Counted from the first letter of the stretch, positions 29,693 through 38,691 are shown. The stretch: DNA of 39,376 nt from Patescibacteria group bacterium (GCA_028865615.1 JAGWJT010000003.1:1-39376); one strand, 5' to 3'. A program made the numbers and translations. The notes: generated by a model from the letters alone, not told the origin.

Positions 29693-31630
29693 GTGCCTCC
29701 GGGAGACAAAAGCCGCATAGAAGACTTGAAGCGCTCCATGTACGACAGGAACGCCCCGGAAGTACGCACCAGGCGCAAGCTGCGGTTCATGGACAATACG
29801 CCCCGGGACGTAAAGACCGATTGGGAGCATCCGCCCGAGGAAGACGATAAGCCCCAAGAATTGAACCAGCATTATGAAGACCATTCCATGTCATTCTTCG
29901 CGAAATTGCTCATAGCCTCCGTCATATTCTGTATCGGCGCAATAGGTCTGGGCGCTTATCTATTCTTGAATGGGGCCAATCTGATATCCGCCAATAACAT
30001 AGATATAAACATAAGCGGGCCCGTATCCATACCGGGCGGTACCCCGGTCACGCTCTCCATAACGGTCACCAACAAGAACAGCGTCGATCTGGAGGGGGCA
30101 GACCTGGAAGTCGATTTTCCTGCGGGGACCACAGATCCAAATGACACCACGAAATCCCTCGATACTTACCAGCAGCTGCTCGGCAACATAGCGTCAGGAG
30201 CTTCGGTCACCAAGTCGGTCAAGGCCGTCATATTCGGCCAGGAGAATCTCCAGAAGGAGATTTCGGCCAAGGTCACTTATGGCATAAAAGGCTCCTCTTC
30301 CGTGTTTACCAAGGTGCAGACGTACGATGTCCTCATCAATTCATCCCCGGTAACGCTATCCGTTTCGTCATTCAGCCAGATAACTTCCGGTCAGCCTTTC
30401 GATATGACGGTAGACGTCAAGTCCAATTCGCAAAATACCTTGAAGAACATCGTACTCAAGGCTACATATCCGTTCGGATATTCATTTGGGCTGTCTTCCG
30501 TCAAACCGTTGTCCGACAATGCCACATGGGTCCTTGGAGACATGCCGCCCGGAGGGGACAGATCCATAGTCATACACGGCACTCTGTCCGGCGAAGATAG
30601 CGACCTGCGGGCGTTCCATTTCACGGTAGGGACTCAAAGCCAAGCCAAGCCGGGCATCATAAGCACGGCTTATATGGATACGGAACAGGATGTGACCATA
30701 GAGAAGCCTTTCCTGTCGTTCTCTTCGGAGATCAACAACAATCCGGTATCGTCCGATTTTGCGGCCAATTTCGGCCAGCCGTTGGAAATAAGCCTGCATT
30801 GGACCAACAATCTCGCCGAATCCCTGTCGAATGTGAATATAGTCGCCCACCTTTCCGGTTCGGCCTACGATCCTTCGGTGGTGTCGGCCCAGGGCGGATA
30901 TTTCCGGTCCGCGACGAACGATATCGTATGGAACCAGCAGACCGATCCGGAATTGGCTTCGGTGCCGGCCGGCGCCAGCGGCAATGTGACATTTTCGATC
31001 ATGCCGACCGATATCGGCATGTCCATGAATCAAGTAGTCGATCCGGAGATAACTTACTCCGTATCCGCTACCGGAGATAGGGCCAACGAATCAGGCGTAC
31101 CTCAACAGACTACGGCCGTAGTCACCAACATCAAGATATCTTCAAATGTCAGCTTGTCCGGACGGGTCGTCAGGGACCAGGGACCGTTCGTCAACACTGG
31201 CCCCATACCGCCCAAGGCCAACGTGAATACCACATACACGGTCATATGGACGGTCGACAACACATCCAATGCGGTGACGGATGCCGTGGTTACGGCGGTT
31301 TTGCCGCCATATGTCTCATGGGTTGGCACCAGCAGTCCCTCTACCGAGGACGTGTCGTATGACAGCAATAGCGGCACGATCACATGGAATATAGGCAATG
31401 TCGATACATACACCATAGGATCTTCGCAAAGGAGGCAGGTGGCTTTCCAGTTGTCGCTCTTGCCGTCAGTGGATCAGATCAGCAAGGATCCGACTTTGAT
31501 CAACCAGGCTACGTTGACAGCCACAGACGGCTGGACGGGCGCGTCTTTGCAGAGCAAACAAAGCTATTTGACTACCAGGTTCAGCACCGACCCATCGTTC
31601 AAAGTCGGCGATGAGATAGTCGGCCAATAA
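29693..31630 (+). CDS. Membrane-anchored protein with repeated Ig-like (DUF11/CARDB-type) domains
   Basis: The 645-aa product has a charged cytoplasmic N-terminus (residues 1-67), one transmembrane helix (about 68-92, FFAKLLIASVIFCIGAIGLG) and a long extracytoplasmic part of repeated beta-sandwich domains. Typical segments are PVTLSITVTNKNSVDLEGADLEVDFP, FDMTVDVKSNSQNTLKNIVLKATYPFG and ANVNTTYTVIWTVDNTSNAV..AVLPPYV. These follow the DUF11/CARDB pattern. There are no cysteines in pairs and no enzymatic motif, so it is likely a surface stalk or adhesion scaffold. The start is GTG, supported by the -10 seven bases upstream. A weak terminator follows at 31693. Confidence 0.82.
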   Translation: MPPGDKSRIEDLKRSMYDRNAPEVRTRRKLRFMDNTPRDVKTDWEHPPEEDDKPQELNQHYEDHSMSFFAKLLIASVIFCIGAIGLGAYLFLNGANLISANNIDINISGPVSIPGGTPVTLSITVTNKNSVDLEGADLEVDFPAGTTDPNDTTKSLDTYQQLLGNIASGASVTKSVKAVIFGQENLQKEISAKVTYGIKGSSSVFTKVQTYDVLINSSPVTLSVSSFSQITSGQPFDMTVDVKSNSQNTLKNIVLKATYPFGYSFGLSSVKPLSDNATWVLGDMPPGGDRSIVIHGTLSGEDSDLRAFHFTVGTQSQAKPGIISTAYMDTEQDVTIEKPFLSFSSEINNNPVSSDFAANFGQPLEISLHWTNNLAESLSNVNIVAHLSGSAYDPSVVSAQGGYFRSATNDIVWNQQTDPELASVPAGASGNVTFSIMPTDIGMSMNQVVDPEITYSVSATGDRANESGVPQQTTAVVTNIKISSNVSLSGRVVRDQGPFVNTGPIPPKANVNTTYTVIWTVDNTSNAVTDAVVTAVLPPYVSWVGTSSPSTEDVSYDSNSGTITWNIGNVDTYTIGSSQRRQVAFQLSLLPSVDQISKDPTLINQATLTATDGWTGASLQSKQSYLTTRFSTDPSFKVGDEIVGQ

Positions 31631-31692
31631 AACCTCTAGAAAACATAAAACCGCAAAGAAAACCGCGAAGATTGACAACAGGCTTCAACTTT

Positions 31693-31714
31693 GCTAAGTT
31701 TCTGCTTAGCTTTT
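31693..31714 (+). terminator. Weak Rho-independent terminator
   Basis: GCTAAG/CTTAGC with a 6-nt loop is followed by TTTT. It lies 60 nt after the stop of the Ig-like protein gene. Confidence 0.5.
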
Positions 31715-31736
31715 GCACCATAAGAAGCATTTGATT

Positions 31737-31965
31737 TGCTCGACAGTCGGTTCCTCAGAGGAATTTCCAATTCCTTAGCGAATTGTCGAGCATGCCCGGC
31801 CGGGCCATCGAGACGTGCGATGCACGACGCCTAGAAAGCGACTGATGTTCCCGGCCGGGCGCGGCCGATTTCCTGCCCGCCTCAACTTACGGACAGGCGC
31901 CCCCGCAAAGTCACTACGAACCGCCGATTCTTCCCAATTCCGTGGCGGTCAGACTTTGTGGGGGC
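31737..31965. repeat. Cluster of inverted repeats between the Ig-like gene and glyS
   Basis: First, TGCTCGACA/TGTCGAGCA (31737-31745 with 31784-31792) encloses GGAATT/AATTCC and TTCCTC-AG-AGGAA stems. Its minus-strand sequence partly resembles copies A and B. Second, two CCCGGCCGGG palindromes lie at 31795-31804 and 31850-31859. Third, a 13-bp stem with one wobble (31899-31911 with 31953-31965) contains AACCGCC/GGCGGT. No ORF fits 31631-32009; the frame open from 31815 is the upstream extension of glyS. Confidence 0.75.
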
Positions 31966-31995
31966 TTCACTTTGGCCGAATAGGCGCATATGGTG

Positions 31996-32001
31996 TAGAA
32001 T
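31996..32001 (+). promoter_or_regulatory. -10 element (TAGAAT) deciding the glyS start
   Basis: TAGAAT ends 8 nt before ATG 32010. The frame is open back to 31815, but that part is hairpin DNA upstream of the promoter. Confidence 0.55.
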
Positions 32002-32009
32002 GCTTTTTA

Positions 32010-33422
32010 ATGAAAGAGACCAACAAAGCTCCCGCTCCGGATCTGATGGACAAGATAGTGGCGCTCTCCAAGCGCCGCGGCTTCATATACCGGGGCTCCG
32101 AGATATACGGCGGCTTGGCCGGCACATGGGATTACGCCCATTATGGCGTGGCTCTGAAGAACAACGTCAAAGCCATCTGGTGGAAGCGTTTTGTCACAGA
32201 CAGGGAAGACATATACGGCATGGATGCGGCTATACTCATGAATCAGAAGACCTGGCAGGCCAGCGGCCACGTCAGCGGTTTTTCCGATCCGCTAGTCGAG
32301 TGCAAGAAGTGCAAGCAGCGATTCCGAGCCGATCATGTCAAGAAAGTGCCGGCTGATCCGGTCGAGCACGGTTTGATTGGCAAGGCGTTGGAGTTAAAAG
32401 GGAGTATTGCTTATTGGGAGTGTGAGGATTGTGGCACTACCAATGTTGTGAATACGCGCCAATTCAACATGATGTTCAAGACAAATGTCGGAGCCGTCGA
32501 AGACGACGATTCGATATCGTATCTGCGTCCGGAGACCGCCCAGGGCATGTTCGTCAATTTCAAGAATATCGTAGACAGCTTCCATCCCAAGCTGCCTTTC
32601 GGCATGGCTCAGATAGGCAAGGCCTTCAGGAATGAGATCGCCCCGCGCGATTTCCTGTTCCGCTCGCGCGAATTCGAGCAGATGGAGATAGAGTATTTCG
32701 TGAAGCCGGCCGGATGGGAGAAGTCATTCGAGGACTTCCGCAAAGAAATGCACGCTTTTGTCGGAGACGTAGGACTTGATGACAAGAAAGTCCATGAATT
32801 GGAAGTGCCTGACGGCGAGCGCGCCCACTACTCCAAGCGCACCATAGATTTCGAGTTTGATTATCCTTTTGGCAAGAAGGAGCTGTACGGCTTGGCATAT
32901 CGAACCGATTTCGATCTATCCGCACATGCAGGTATGTCCAAGGCCAATCTTGAATATTACGATGAAGAGACCAAGGAGCGATACATACCGCATGTCATAG
33001 AGCCTTCATTTGGCGTCGATCGCACTGTGTTGGCGATACTTTCTAACGCATACACGGAGGATGAAATGGGCGGGGAGAAGAGGACTTACTTGAAACTAGC
33101 TCCGTCTGTCGCGCCGGTCAAAGTAGCAGTATTTCCACTTCTCAAGAACAAGCCGGAATTGATCAAGAAGGCCCGCGAAGTCTATGAAGCGCTCAAAAAA
33201 GAGCCGGCCTTCGGTGGCGCGGTGGAATTTGACGACAACGGCAATATAGGCAAGCGCTACCGCAGGCAGGACGAGATAGGCACGCCGTACTGCGTCACCG
33301 TGGATTTCGACACCATCGAGAAGGGTGCCGGCGTCACCGTGCGAGATAGGGATAGTGGGAAGCAGGAACGTGTTCCTGAGAATGAGCTGTCAAAATATCT
33401 CTCAAAGCACCACACGATTTGA
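32010..33422 (+). CDS. glyS: Glycyl-tRNA synthetase, single-chain (dimeric) type
   Basis: The 470-aa class II synthetase is of the alpha-2 type, not the alpha2-beta2 enzyme. Evidence: KIVALSKRRGFIYRGSEIYGGLAGTWDYAHYG at the N-terminus, a zinc-binding-like region (CKKCKQRF and CEDCGTTN), the motif 2 sequence QIGKAFRNEIAPRDFLFRSREFEQMEIEYF, IEPSFGVDRTVLAIL (motif 3), and the C-terminal anticodon domain (VKVAVFPLLKNKPELIKKA onward). It charges tRNA-Gly. An MBL hydrolase gene follows after 18 nt and is probably co-transcribed. Confidence 0.97.
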   Translation: MKETNKAPAPDLMDKIVALSKRRGFIYRGSEIYGGLAGTWDYAHYGVALKNNVKAIWWKRFVTDREDIYGMDAAILMNQKTWQASGHVSGFSDPLVECKKCKQRFRADHVKKVPADPVEHGLIGKALELKGSIAYWECEDCGTTNVVNTRQFNMMFKTNVGAVEDDDSISYLRPETAQGMFVNFKNIVDSFHPKLPFGMAQIGKAFRNEIAPRDFLFRSREFEQMEIEYFVKPAGWEKSFEDFRKEMHAFVGDVGLDDKKVHELEVPDGERAHYSKRTIDFEFDYPFGKKELYGLAYRTDFDLSAHAGMSKANLEYYDEETKERYIPHVIEPSFGVDRTVLAILSNAYTEDEMGGEKRTYLKLAPSVAPVKVAVFPLLKNKPELIKKAREVYEALKKEPAFGGAVEFDDNGNIGKRYRRQDEIGTPYCVTVDFDTIEKGAGVTVRDRDSGKQERVPENELSKYLSKHHTI

Positions 33423-33440
33423 ATCCAGCGTAATCAATTC

Positions 33441-34091
33441 ATGCACATCAAGAAGCTCCGACATTGCGCCATGGTCATAGATATCCCCAAGAAGGGGGGC
33501 GAGGCCGTGCGCGTGCTCACGGATCCGGGCATATACAGTCTCGAGGAGCACGACAAAGTGAAAGGCGTAGACATCGTGCTCATAACCCACGAACATGCCG
33601 ACCATTTCCACATAGAGTCGCTGAAAGCGTTGATCAAGCGCGAGCCCGATGTACAGATCGTCACCGATGTTGGAGTCGGGACTATTCTTGCCAAAGAAGG
33701 CGTCGCGCATCATGTCATGGAGCACGGCGATGCTGTCGACCTGAAAGGTGTACGCATAGAAGCCTACGGCAAAGACCACGCTTTTCTGCACGAGTCCTTG
33801 CCGCCCATGTCCAATGTCGGGTTTTTCCTGGAGAACAAGTTATTCTTCCCGGGCGACGCTTTTACAGATCCCAAGAAACCTATAGACGTCTTGGCTTTAC
33901 CGGTCGCAGGACCGTGGATGAAGATATCGGAGGCGGTGAATTATGCGTTGGAAGTAAAGCCTCGCCTGGCTTTTCCGGTGCATGACGCCGTCCGTATAGC
34001 CACTGCCCATCGTATCCCGGAAATGATCCTGCCAAAAAACGGCATAGAGTTCGTAAAACTCGAAGAAGGCGGGGAATTGGATGTGAGATAG
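33441..34091 (+). CDS. MBL-fold metal-dependent hydrolase (UlaG-like)
   Basis: The 216-aa protein has the metallo-beta-lactamase core. The metal motif is H50-E-H52-A-D54-H55 in LITHEHADHFH, preceded by VLTDPGIYSLEEHDKVKGVDI. NVGFFLENKLFFPGDAF supplies the next Asp ligand and FPVHDAVRIA the last His. This arrangement resembles the UlaG/YtnP-like small hydrolases often annotated as L-ascorbate-6-phosphate lactonase-like; substrate is unknown. It follows glyS closely, but nothing links it to tRNA charging. Confidence 0.85.
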   Translation: MHIKKLRHCAMVIDIPKKGGEAVRVLTDPGIYSLEEHDKVKGVDIVLITHEHADHFHIESLKALIKREPDVQIVTDVGVGTILAKEGVAHHVMEHGDAVDLKGVRIEAYGKDHAFLHESLPPMSNVGFFLENKLFFPGDAFTDPKKPIDVLALPVAGPWMKISEAVNYALEVKPRLAFPVHDAVRIATAHRIPEMILPKNGIEFVKLEEGGELDVR

Positions 34092-34166
34092 GTCAGCAAT
34101 CATCTTCATACGTCATTGCGACACATCTTTCGTCGCTTGTGAGCTTGTGCGGTTTCCGGCGAGGAG

Positions 34167-34172
34167 TATAAT
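34167..34172 (+). promoter_or_regulatory. -10 element (TATAAT)
   Basis: The hexamer lies about 68 nt before ATG 34240, giving a leader of about 60 nt. No -35 is obvious. Confidence 0.4.
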
Positions 34173-34239
34173 TTTGTCACCTGCCAAATATTACCAGTGC
34201 GCATACCGTTGCATGCGTGGATGTTTAACGCACAATAAC

Positions 34240-34617
34240 ATGAAAGATCAAATAGAATTACCAGAAATAACCGTGGATCAATTGGCCGAAGCAGTGGCTA
34301 GGGGTTTTCGGGAAACTGACAGACAATTTGCCGCTGTCAACGTCAGATTCGACGATCTTGAATTGCGGTTTGATAGCCTTGAATCAAGGTTCGACAAACT
34401 CGAGACTAGATTTGATGGACTCGAATTGCGATTCGATAACCTCGAATCCAGATTCGATAGATTAGAAGTTAGATTTGATAGCTTCGAATCCAGGTTCGAC
34501 AGCTTTGAGAATGAGATGAGAAAGAGCGTCAAAGATATATGCGCCAGCGTCGAAGCCATGAAAAGCCACGTTGTAACGCGTCTGCACAGAGTGGAACGCA
34601 AATTGCAATTAGCTTAA
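34240..34617 (+). CDS. Small coiled-coil protein with heptad repeats
   Basis: The 125-aa product starts MKDQIELPEITVDQLAEAV, then carries about eight consecutive heptads of the form R-F-D-x-L/F-E-x (for example LRFDSLESRFDKLETRFD) between residues 32 and 90. A helical tail ends RLHRVERKLQLA. The repeat is seven residues, 21 nt at DNA level, and makes a long parallel coiled coil probable. Similar proteins are common in CPR and phage-related genomes with no assigned role. An upstream in-frame ATG at 34147 would precede the TATAAT at 34167, so 34240 is preferred. Confidence 0.75.
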   Translation: MKDQIELPEITVDQLAEAVARGFRETDRQFAAVNVRFDDLELRFDSLESRFDKLETRFDGLELRFDNLESRFDRLEVRFDSFESRFDSFENEMRKSVKDICASVEAMKSHVVTRLHRVERKLQLA

Positions 34618-34681
34618 GGCATCCGACATTACGCGGCGATAACATGGCGATGACGCAGTGATTCCCAATGAGCCGCCGGCG

Positions 34682-34690
34682 TGGTACATT
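34682..34690 (+). promoter_or_regulatory. Extended -10 (TGG TACATT) deciding the M16 peptidase start
   Basis: The element ends 6 nt before ATG 34697. The frame is open back to 34658, but that lies upstream of the promoter. Confidence 0.45.
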
Positions 34691-34696
34691 CATGCC

Positions 34697-35965
34697 ATGA
34701 AGTTCAACAAGACGACCCTGTCGAGCGGTCTGCGGCTGGTGACCATACCCATGCCGGACAACCCGTCCGTGACCGTCCTCGTCATGGTCGAGGCCGGGTC
34801 GAAGTATGAGACCAAAGCCGAGAGCGGCATGTCGCATTTCCTCGAGCACATGGTCTTCAAAGGCACGCCCAAGCGGCCCAAGGCCAGCGACATTTCGCGT
34901 GAGCTAGATTCTATAGGCGCCCAGTACAATGCCTTTACTGCCCAGGAATTCACGGGCTATTACGCCAAGGCCGATGCCAGGCATTTGGATATCATACTGG
35001 ACGTTATATCCGATCTGTACCAAAATCCGCTCTTCGACGAGAAGGAGATGGAAAAGGAGAAAGGCGTCATCGTAGAAGAGATCAAGATGTATCGCGATCT
35101 GCCGCAAAAGCACGTACAGGACGTGCTCATGGAGCTGGTCTATGGCGACCAGCCGTCAGGCTGGAATATCGCCGGTACGGAAGAGAACGTCAGATCGTTC
35201 AGCCGGGCGGCATTGTCCGATTATCGTTCCAGGCACTATGTAGCGCCGGCTACGGTAGTATTCGTAGCCGGTTCATTTGATGAGCAGGCTATAGCCGTGA
35301 AGGTCAGAGCCGCTTTCAATGGATTGGATGACGGAAGCAAGGCCGGCAAACCGTCGGTATCGGAAGCGCAGGACAGGCCGGCCATCAGGATCGAAGCGAA
35401 AGAGACCGATCAGACCCATTTGGTATTCGGTTTCAGGTCATTCCCGATCAAGGATCCGCGCATGCCCGCCATGCAAGTCCTGTCCGGCGTCCTCGGCGCC
35501 GGCATGAGCTCCCGCTTGTTCTCGAAGATGAGGGACGAGCTCGGCATATGCTATTACATCCGGGCCGCCAATGATCCGTTCACTGATCATGGCCTTTTCA
35601 CCATATCTGCCGGCGTGGACAATGCCAGGGTAGGAGAAGCCATAAGGGAGATCTTGCAAGAATGCATCCGCTTGAAAACCGAGCTTGTTCCCGAAGCGGA
35701 GCTCCGGAAGGTGAAAGATTACTTGGCTGGCACGACTATGCTGGAGTTGGAGACCTCGGAGGCGCGCGCCGAATTTGCCGGCTACCAAGAGATACTGAAA
35801 GGCTCCATAGAGATGCCGGATGCCGTCATATCAAAGATAAAGACCGTAACGGCCGCGGAAGTGACGGCGCTGGCAAAAGACCTATTCAAGGAAGAAAGGC
35901 TCAATCTGGCCATGGTCGGGCGGGCCAAAACCGCGGACATCGAAGGCCTTTTGAGATTGTCTTAG
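34697..35965 (+). CDS. M16 family zinc metallopeptidase
   Basis: The 422-aa protein is a processing-peptidase-like M16 enzyme. The inverted zinc motif is H47-F-L-E50-H51 in SGMSHFLEHMVFKGT, with the third ligand Glu127 in VIVEEIKMYRD. The second half carries the inactive M16 fold, including the GLFTISAGVD and SSRLFSKMRDELGICYYI segments typical of the family. No signal peptide is present, so it is probably cytoplasmic. It would degrade or process peptides; the substrate is not known. The stop at 35965 directly precedes the AI-2E permease promoter. Confidence 0.92.
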   Translation: MKFNKTTLSSGLRLVTIPMPDNPSVTVLVMVEAGSKYETKAESGMSHFLEHMVFKGTPKRPKASDISRELDSIGAQYNAFTAQEFTGYYAKADARHLDIILDVISDLYQNPLFDEKEMEKEKGVIVEEIKMYRDLPQKHVQDVLMELVYGDQPSGWNIAGTEENVRSFSRAALSDYRSRHYVAPATVVFVAGSFDEQAIAVKVRAAFNGLDDGSKAGKPSVSEAQDRPAIRIEAKETDQTHLVFGFRSFPIKDPRMPAMQVLSGVLGAGMSSRLFSKMRDELGICYYIRAANDPFTDHGLFTISAGVDNARVGEAIREILQECIRLKTELVPEAELRKVKDYLAGTTMLELETSEARAEFAGYQEILKGSIEMPDAVISKIKTVTAAEVTALAKDLFKEERLNLAMVGRAKTADIEGLLRLS

Positions 35966-35971
35966 ATGCGC

Positions 35972-35977
35972 TACAAT
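35972..35977 (+). promoter_or_regulatory. -10 element (TACAAT) deciding the permease start
   Basis: TACAAT ends 6 nt before ATG 35984. An in-frame ATG at 35966 overlaps the promoter side and is therefore less likely. Confidence 0.5.
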
Positions 35978-35983
35978 AGCCTC

Positions 35984-37069
35984 ATGTCAGAGACCTCTCC
36001 CAACCGAACCATCATATCGACCGGGACGATAGTCAGGTTCTTCCTTATCGGTGTGTTGCTCTTGGCTCTTTACTATATATCCGATGTCGTGCTTGTTGTA
36101 GTCGCCGCTATCGTCTTTGCTTCCGCCATAGAGCCTATGATACGCCGTCTGGTCCGGTATCGTATCCATAGAGTCATAGCCGCCATCCTCATATATGTGG
36201 TCATCGCCGCTATATTGGCCGGTCTGCTCATATTCTTTGTGCCTATAGTAGCCAATGACGCCATATCCTTCTTGAGCAATATACCCAGGACCATATCGGT
36301 CGAGTATCTATGGAGCCCTATCAGGGACATCGGTACGACCATAGGCTCGTCGAGCATCGGTCCCAATACCATATCAATCGGCGATTTCGTGAGCGGCTTG
36401 CGCTCGCTCCTCGTAGGCACGTCGAGCGGAGCTTTCCAGACGGCCAGCTTCATATTTGGCGGCGTGCTCGGATTTATCCTGATCGTGGTATTGTCGTTCT
36501 ATCTGGCGGTACAGGAAGAAGGCGTGGCGGATTTTCTCCGCATAGTCACGCCCGTCAAACATCATGACTACATCATCGATCTCTGGCGCAGGTCGCAGAG
36601 GAAGATAGGCTACTGGCTTCAGGGACAGATACTCCTAGGTCTTGTCGTGGGGGTGCTTGTCTACCTGGTCCTTATGATAGTGGGCATACCATACGCTCTG
36701 GTTTTGGCTCTCCTGGCGGCGGTATTTGAGATCATACCGGTCTTTGGTCCGGTCATATCTTCCGTGCCGGCCATATTGATAGCCTTTGCGGACAAAGGAG
36801 TGGGCACCGGCCTCTTGCTCATCGGCCTTTATATCATCATATATCAGTTCGAGAGCCAGCTGTTCTATCCTTTGGTGGTCAAGAAGATAGTGGGCATATC
36901 GCCTATAGTGGTCATCCTGGCGTTGGTCATAGGGGCCAAGCTCGCGGGTATCCTGGGGGCCATCATAGCCGTGCCTTTGTCGGCCGCCCTCATGGAATAT
37001 CTGCATGACATAGAGAAATACAAGAAAGCGGAGATCGCGGAGAGGATGACGATAGGGAAATCCGGTTGA
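35984..37069 (+). CDS. AI-2E family transporter (permease)
   Basis: The 361-aa polytopic protein has about seven or eight membrane helices and the AI-2E/PurR-regulated permease pattern. It has two N-terminal helices (VRFFLIGVLLLALYYISDVV), a soluble stretch with an amphipathic character (residues about 90-140), GFILIVVLSFYLAVQEEG, and a C-terminal block LAAVFEIIPVFGPVISSVPAILIA. It then ends VVKKIVGISPIVVILALVIGAKLAG. Proteins of this family export AI-2 or act as sodium/proton antiporters; the substrate here is unknown. It is probably a single-gene unit. Confidence 0.9.
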   Translation: MSETSPNRTIISTGTIVRFFLIGVLLLALYYISDVVLVVVAAIVFASAIEPMIRRLVRYRIHRVIAAILIYVVIAAILAGLLIFFVPIVANDAISFLSNIPRTISVEYLWSPIRDIGTTIGSSSIGPNTISIGDFVSGLRSLLVGTSSGAFQTASFIFGGVLGFILIVVLSFYLAVQEEGVADFLRIVTPVKHHDYIIDLWRRSQRKIGYWLQGQILLGLVVGVLVYLVLMIVGIPYALVLALLAAVFEIIPVFGPVISSVPAILIAFADKGVGTGLLLIGLYIIIYQFESQLFYPLVVKKIVGISPIVVILALVIGAKLAGILGAIIAVPLSAALMEYLHDIEKYKKAEIAERMTIGKSG

Positions 37070-37138
37070 TGCCGTGGACAAGGCATCCGTGGCCGGATTA
37101 TTCATGTCGCAGACGATTGCCGATAACCGGCTTTGGCT

Positions 37139-37144
37139 GTACAC
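37139..37144 (+). promoter_or_regulatory. -10-like element (TACACT) before metG
   Basis: The hexamer ends 9 nt before ATG 37154. An in-frame TTG at 37133 lies upstream of it. Confidence 0.35.
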
Positions 37145-37153
37145 TGGCAAAAC

Positions 37154-38629
37154 ATGAGCCACATCAATCGAAACGAGGGACAGAAATTCTATGTCACAAC
37201 CCCGATATTTTATCCCAATGCCAAATTGCACATGGGGCATGCTTATTCTGCGACGATTTCTGATATATTTGCTAGATATAGCAGATTGCTAGGCAAAGAC
37301 ACCTATTTTCTTACAGGGTCGGATGAGAACACGGAAAAAGCAGTCAGGGCCGCTGCCGGCGCCGGACAGCAAGTCTTCCCGTATCTCGACGGCATAATAG
37401 GCGGTTTCAAAAACCTATATAAGAGGCTGGATATCTCATACGACCAATTTATACGCACGACCGACAAAGACAATCACTGGCCCGGTGTCGAAGCGTTCTG
37501 GAAAAGGATGGTTGACTCCGGGGATATAGAAAAGCGGTCTTATGAAGGCCTGTATTGTGTCGGTCATGAATCGTTCATCACGGAGAAAGATCTTGTTGAC
37601 GGCAAATGTCCGGATCATAGGGAAACGCCCCAGCGCATAAAAGAGGAGAATTATTTCTTCATATTGTCCAGATACGCGGACAAGATACGGGATATCATTG
37701 CATCCGATGCCATACGTATAGTTCCGACTTCCAGGAAAAATGAGATCCTGGCTCTTTTGAAGGACGGATTAGAGGATGTAAGTTTTTCCAGGCCGGCCGA
37801 CAAGATGACTCTCGGCATCCCTGTGCCGGGGGATAATACTCAAAAGATATATGTCTGGGGAGATGCCCTTACGAACTACTTGACCGCTCTGGGGTTTGGC
37901 AGGAAAGATCATGCTTTGTACGACAGATTCTGGCCGGCCGACCTGCATGTCATAGGCAAAGACATCTTACGCTTCCATGCCGCAATATGGCCAGGTATGC
38001 TTCTATCCGCCGGGTTGCCTTTGCCGAAGAATATACTTGTGCACGGGCTCATCACCTCCGGTGGCCTAAAGATGTCAAAAACTCTCGGCAATGTGATAGA
38101 TCCGGTCCGGCTCATCGATGAATATGGAGCGGATGCGGTCAGATATTTCGTAGCCAGGCACATATCGCCGTTTGAAGATGGAGATATGACCATGGATTCT
38201 TTCAAAGAAGCCTACAATGCCGGTTTGGCCAATGGCATAGGCAACTTGGTCAGCCGCATTCTCAAGCTTACAAGCGATCACCGCGTGTCTTCGGATCTGC
38301 CGTCGAAAGAGGATGTCTTTGCGGATGAGACCGTACAGTCATACGCCCAAAGCTTCGATGAGTTCGACATCCAGAAAGCCTGCAACCATATATGGACCAG
38401 GATCGCTTCAATGGACAGGGAAATACAGGAGACCCAACCGTTCAAATTGGTCAAATCCGCCGACGCCGCTTCAGCGGCAAGAGGGAAGGCCATACTGTCC
38501 AAGCTTTACAGAGAATTATGGATCGTGGCAGTGCTTCTTGAACCCATCATACCGGCGACGGCCGCAACGATCCAAGGTCTGATAAGGAGCAACAAAATGC
38601 CGTCTGCGCCGCTTTTCGCTAGGAAATAA
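37154..38629 (+). CDS. metG: Methionyl-tRNA synthetase
   Basis: The 491-aa class I synthetase shows FYVTTPIFYPNAKLHMGHAYSATI (HIGH motif as HMGH), FLTGSDENTEKAVRAA, a single-knuckle insert (KCPDHRETPQRIKEENYFF), YVWGDALTNYLTALGFG, and LKMSKTLGNVIDP (KMSKS motif). The C-terminal helical anticodon domain ends near residue 485. There is no extra C-terminal tRNA-binding (EMAP-like) domain, so it is the short form. It charges initiator and elongator tRNA-Met. The start at 37154 fits family alignment better than the upstream TTG. Confidence 0.96.
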   Translation: MSHINRNEGQKFYVTTPIFYPNAKLHMGHAYSATISDIFARYSRLLGKDTYFLTGSDENTEKAVRAAAGAGQQVFPYLDGIIGGFKNLYKRLDISYDQFIRTTDKDNHWPGVEAFWKRMVDSGDIEKRSYEGLYCVGHESFITEKDLVDGKCPDHRETPQRIKEENYFFILSRYADKIRDIIASDAIRIVPTSRKNEILALLKDGLEDVSFSRPADKMTLGIPVPGDNTQKIYVWGDALTNYLTALGFGRKDHALYDRFWPADLHVIGKDILRFHAAIWPGMLLSAGLPLPKNILVHGLITSGGLKMSKTLGNVIDPVRLIDEYGADAVRYFVARHISPFEDGDMTMDSFKEAYNAGLANGIGNLVSRILKLTSDHRVSSDLPSKEDVFADETVQSYAQSFDEFDIQKACNHIWTRIASMDREIQETQPFKLVKSADAASAARGKAILSKLYRELWIVAVLLEPIIPATAATIQGLIRSNKMPSAPLFARK

Positions 38630-38647
38630 GCCGCCGTTTTCTTCATT

Positions 38648-38691
38648 CGGATTTGAGACTTTTTTTATCCGGATTTGAGACTTTTTTGAAC
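38648..38691. repeat. 22-bp tandem direct repeat downstream of metG
   Basis: CGGATTTGAGACTTTTTT occurs at 38648 and again at 38670. The T-runs could help end metG transcripts, but no stem accompanies them. Confidence 0.65.
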
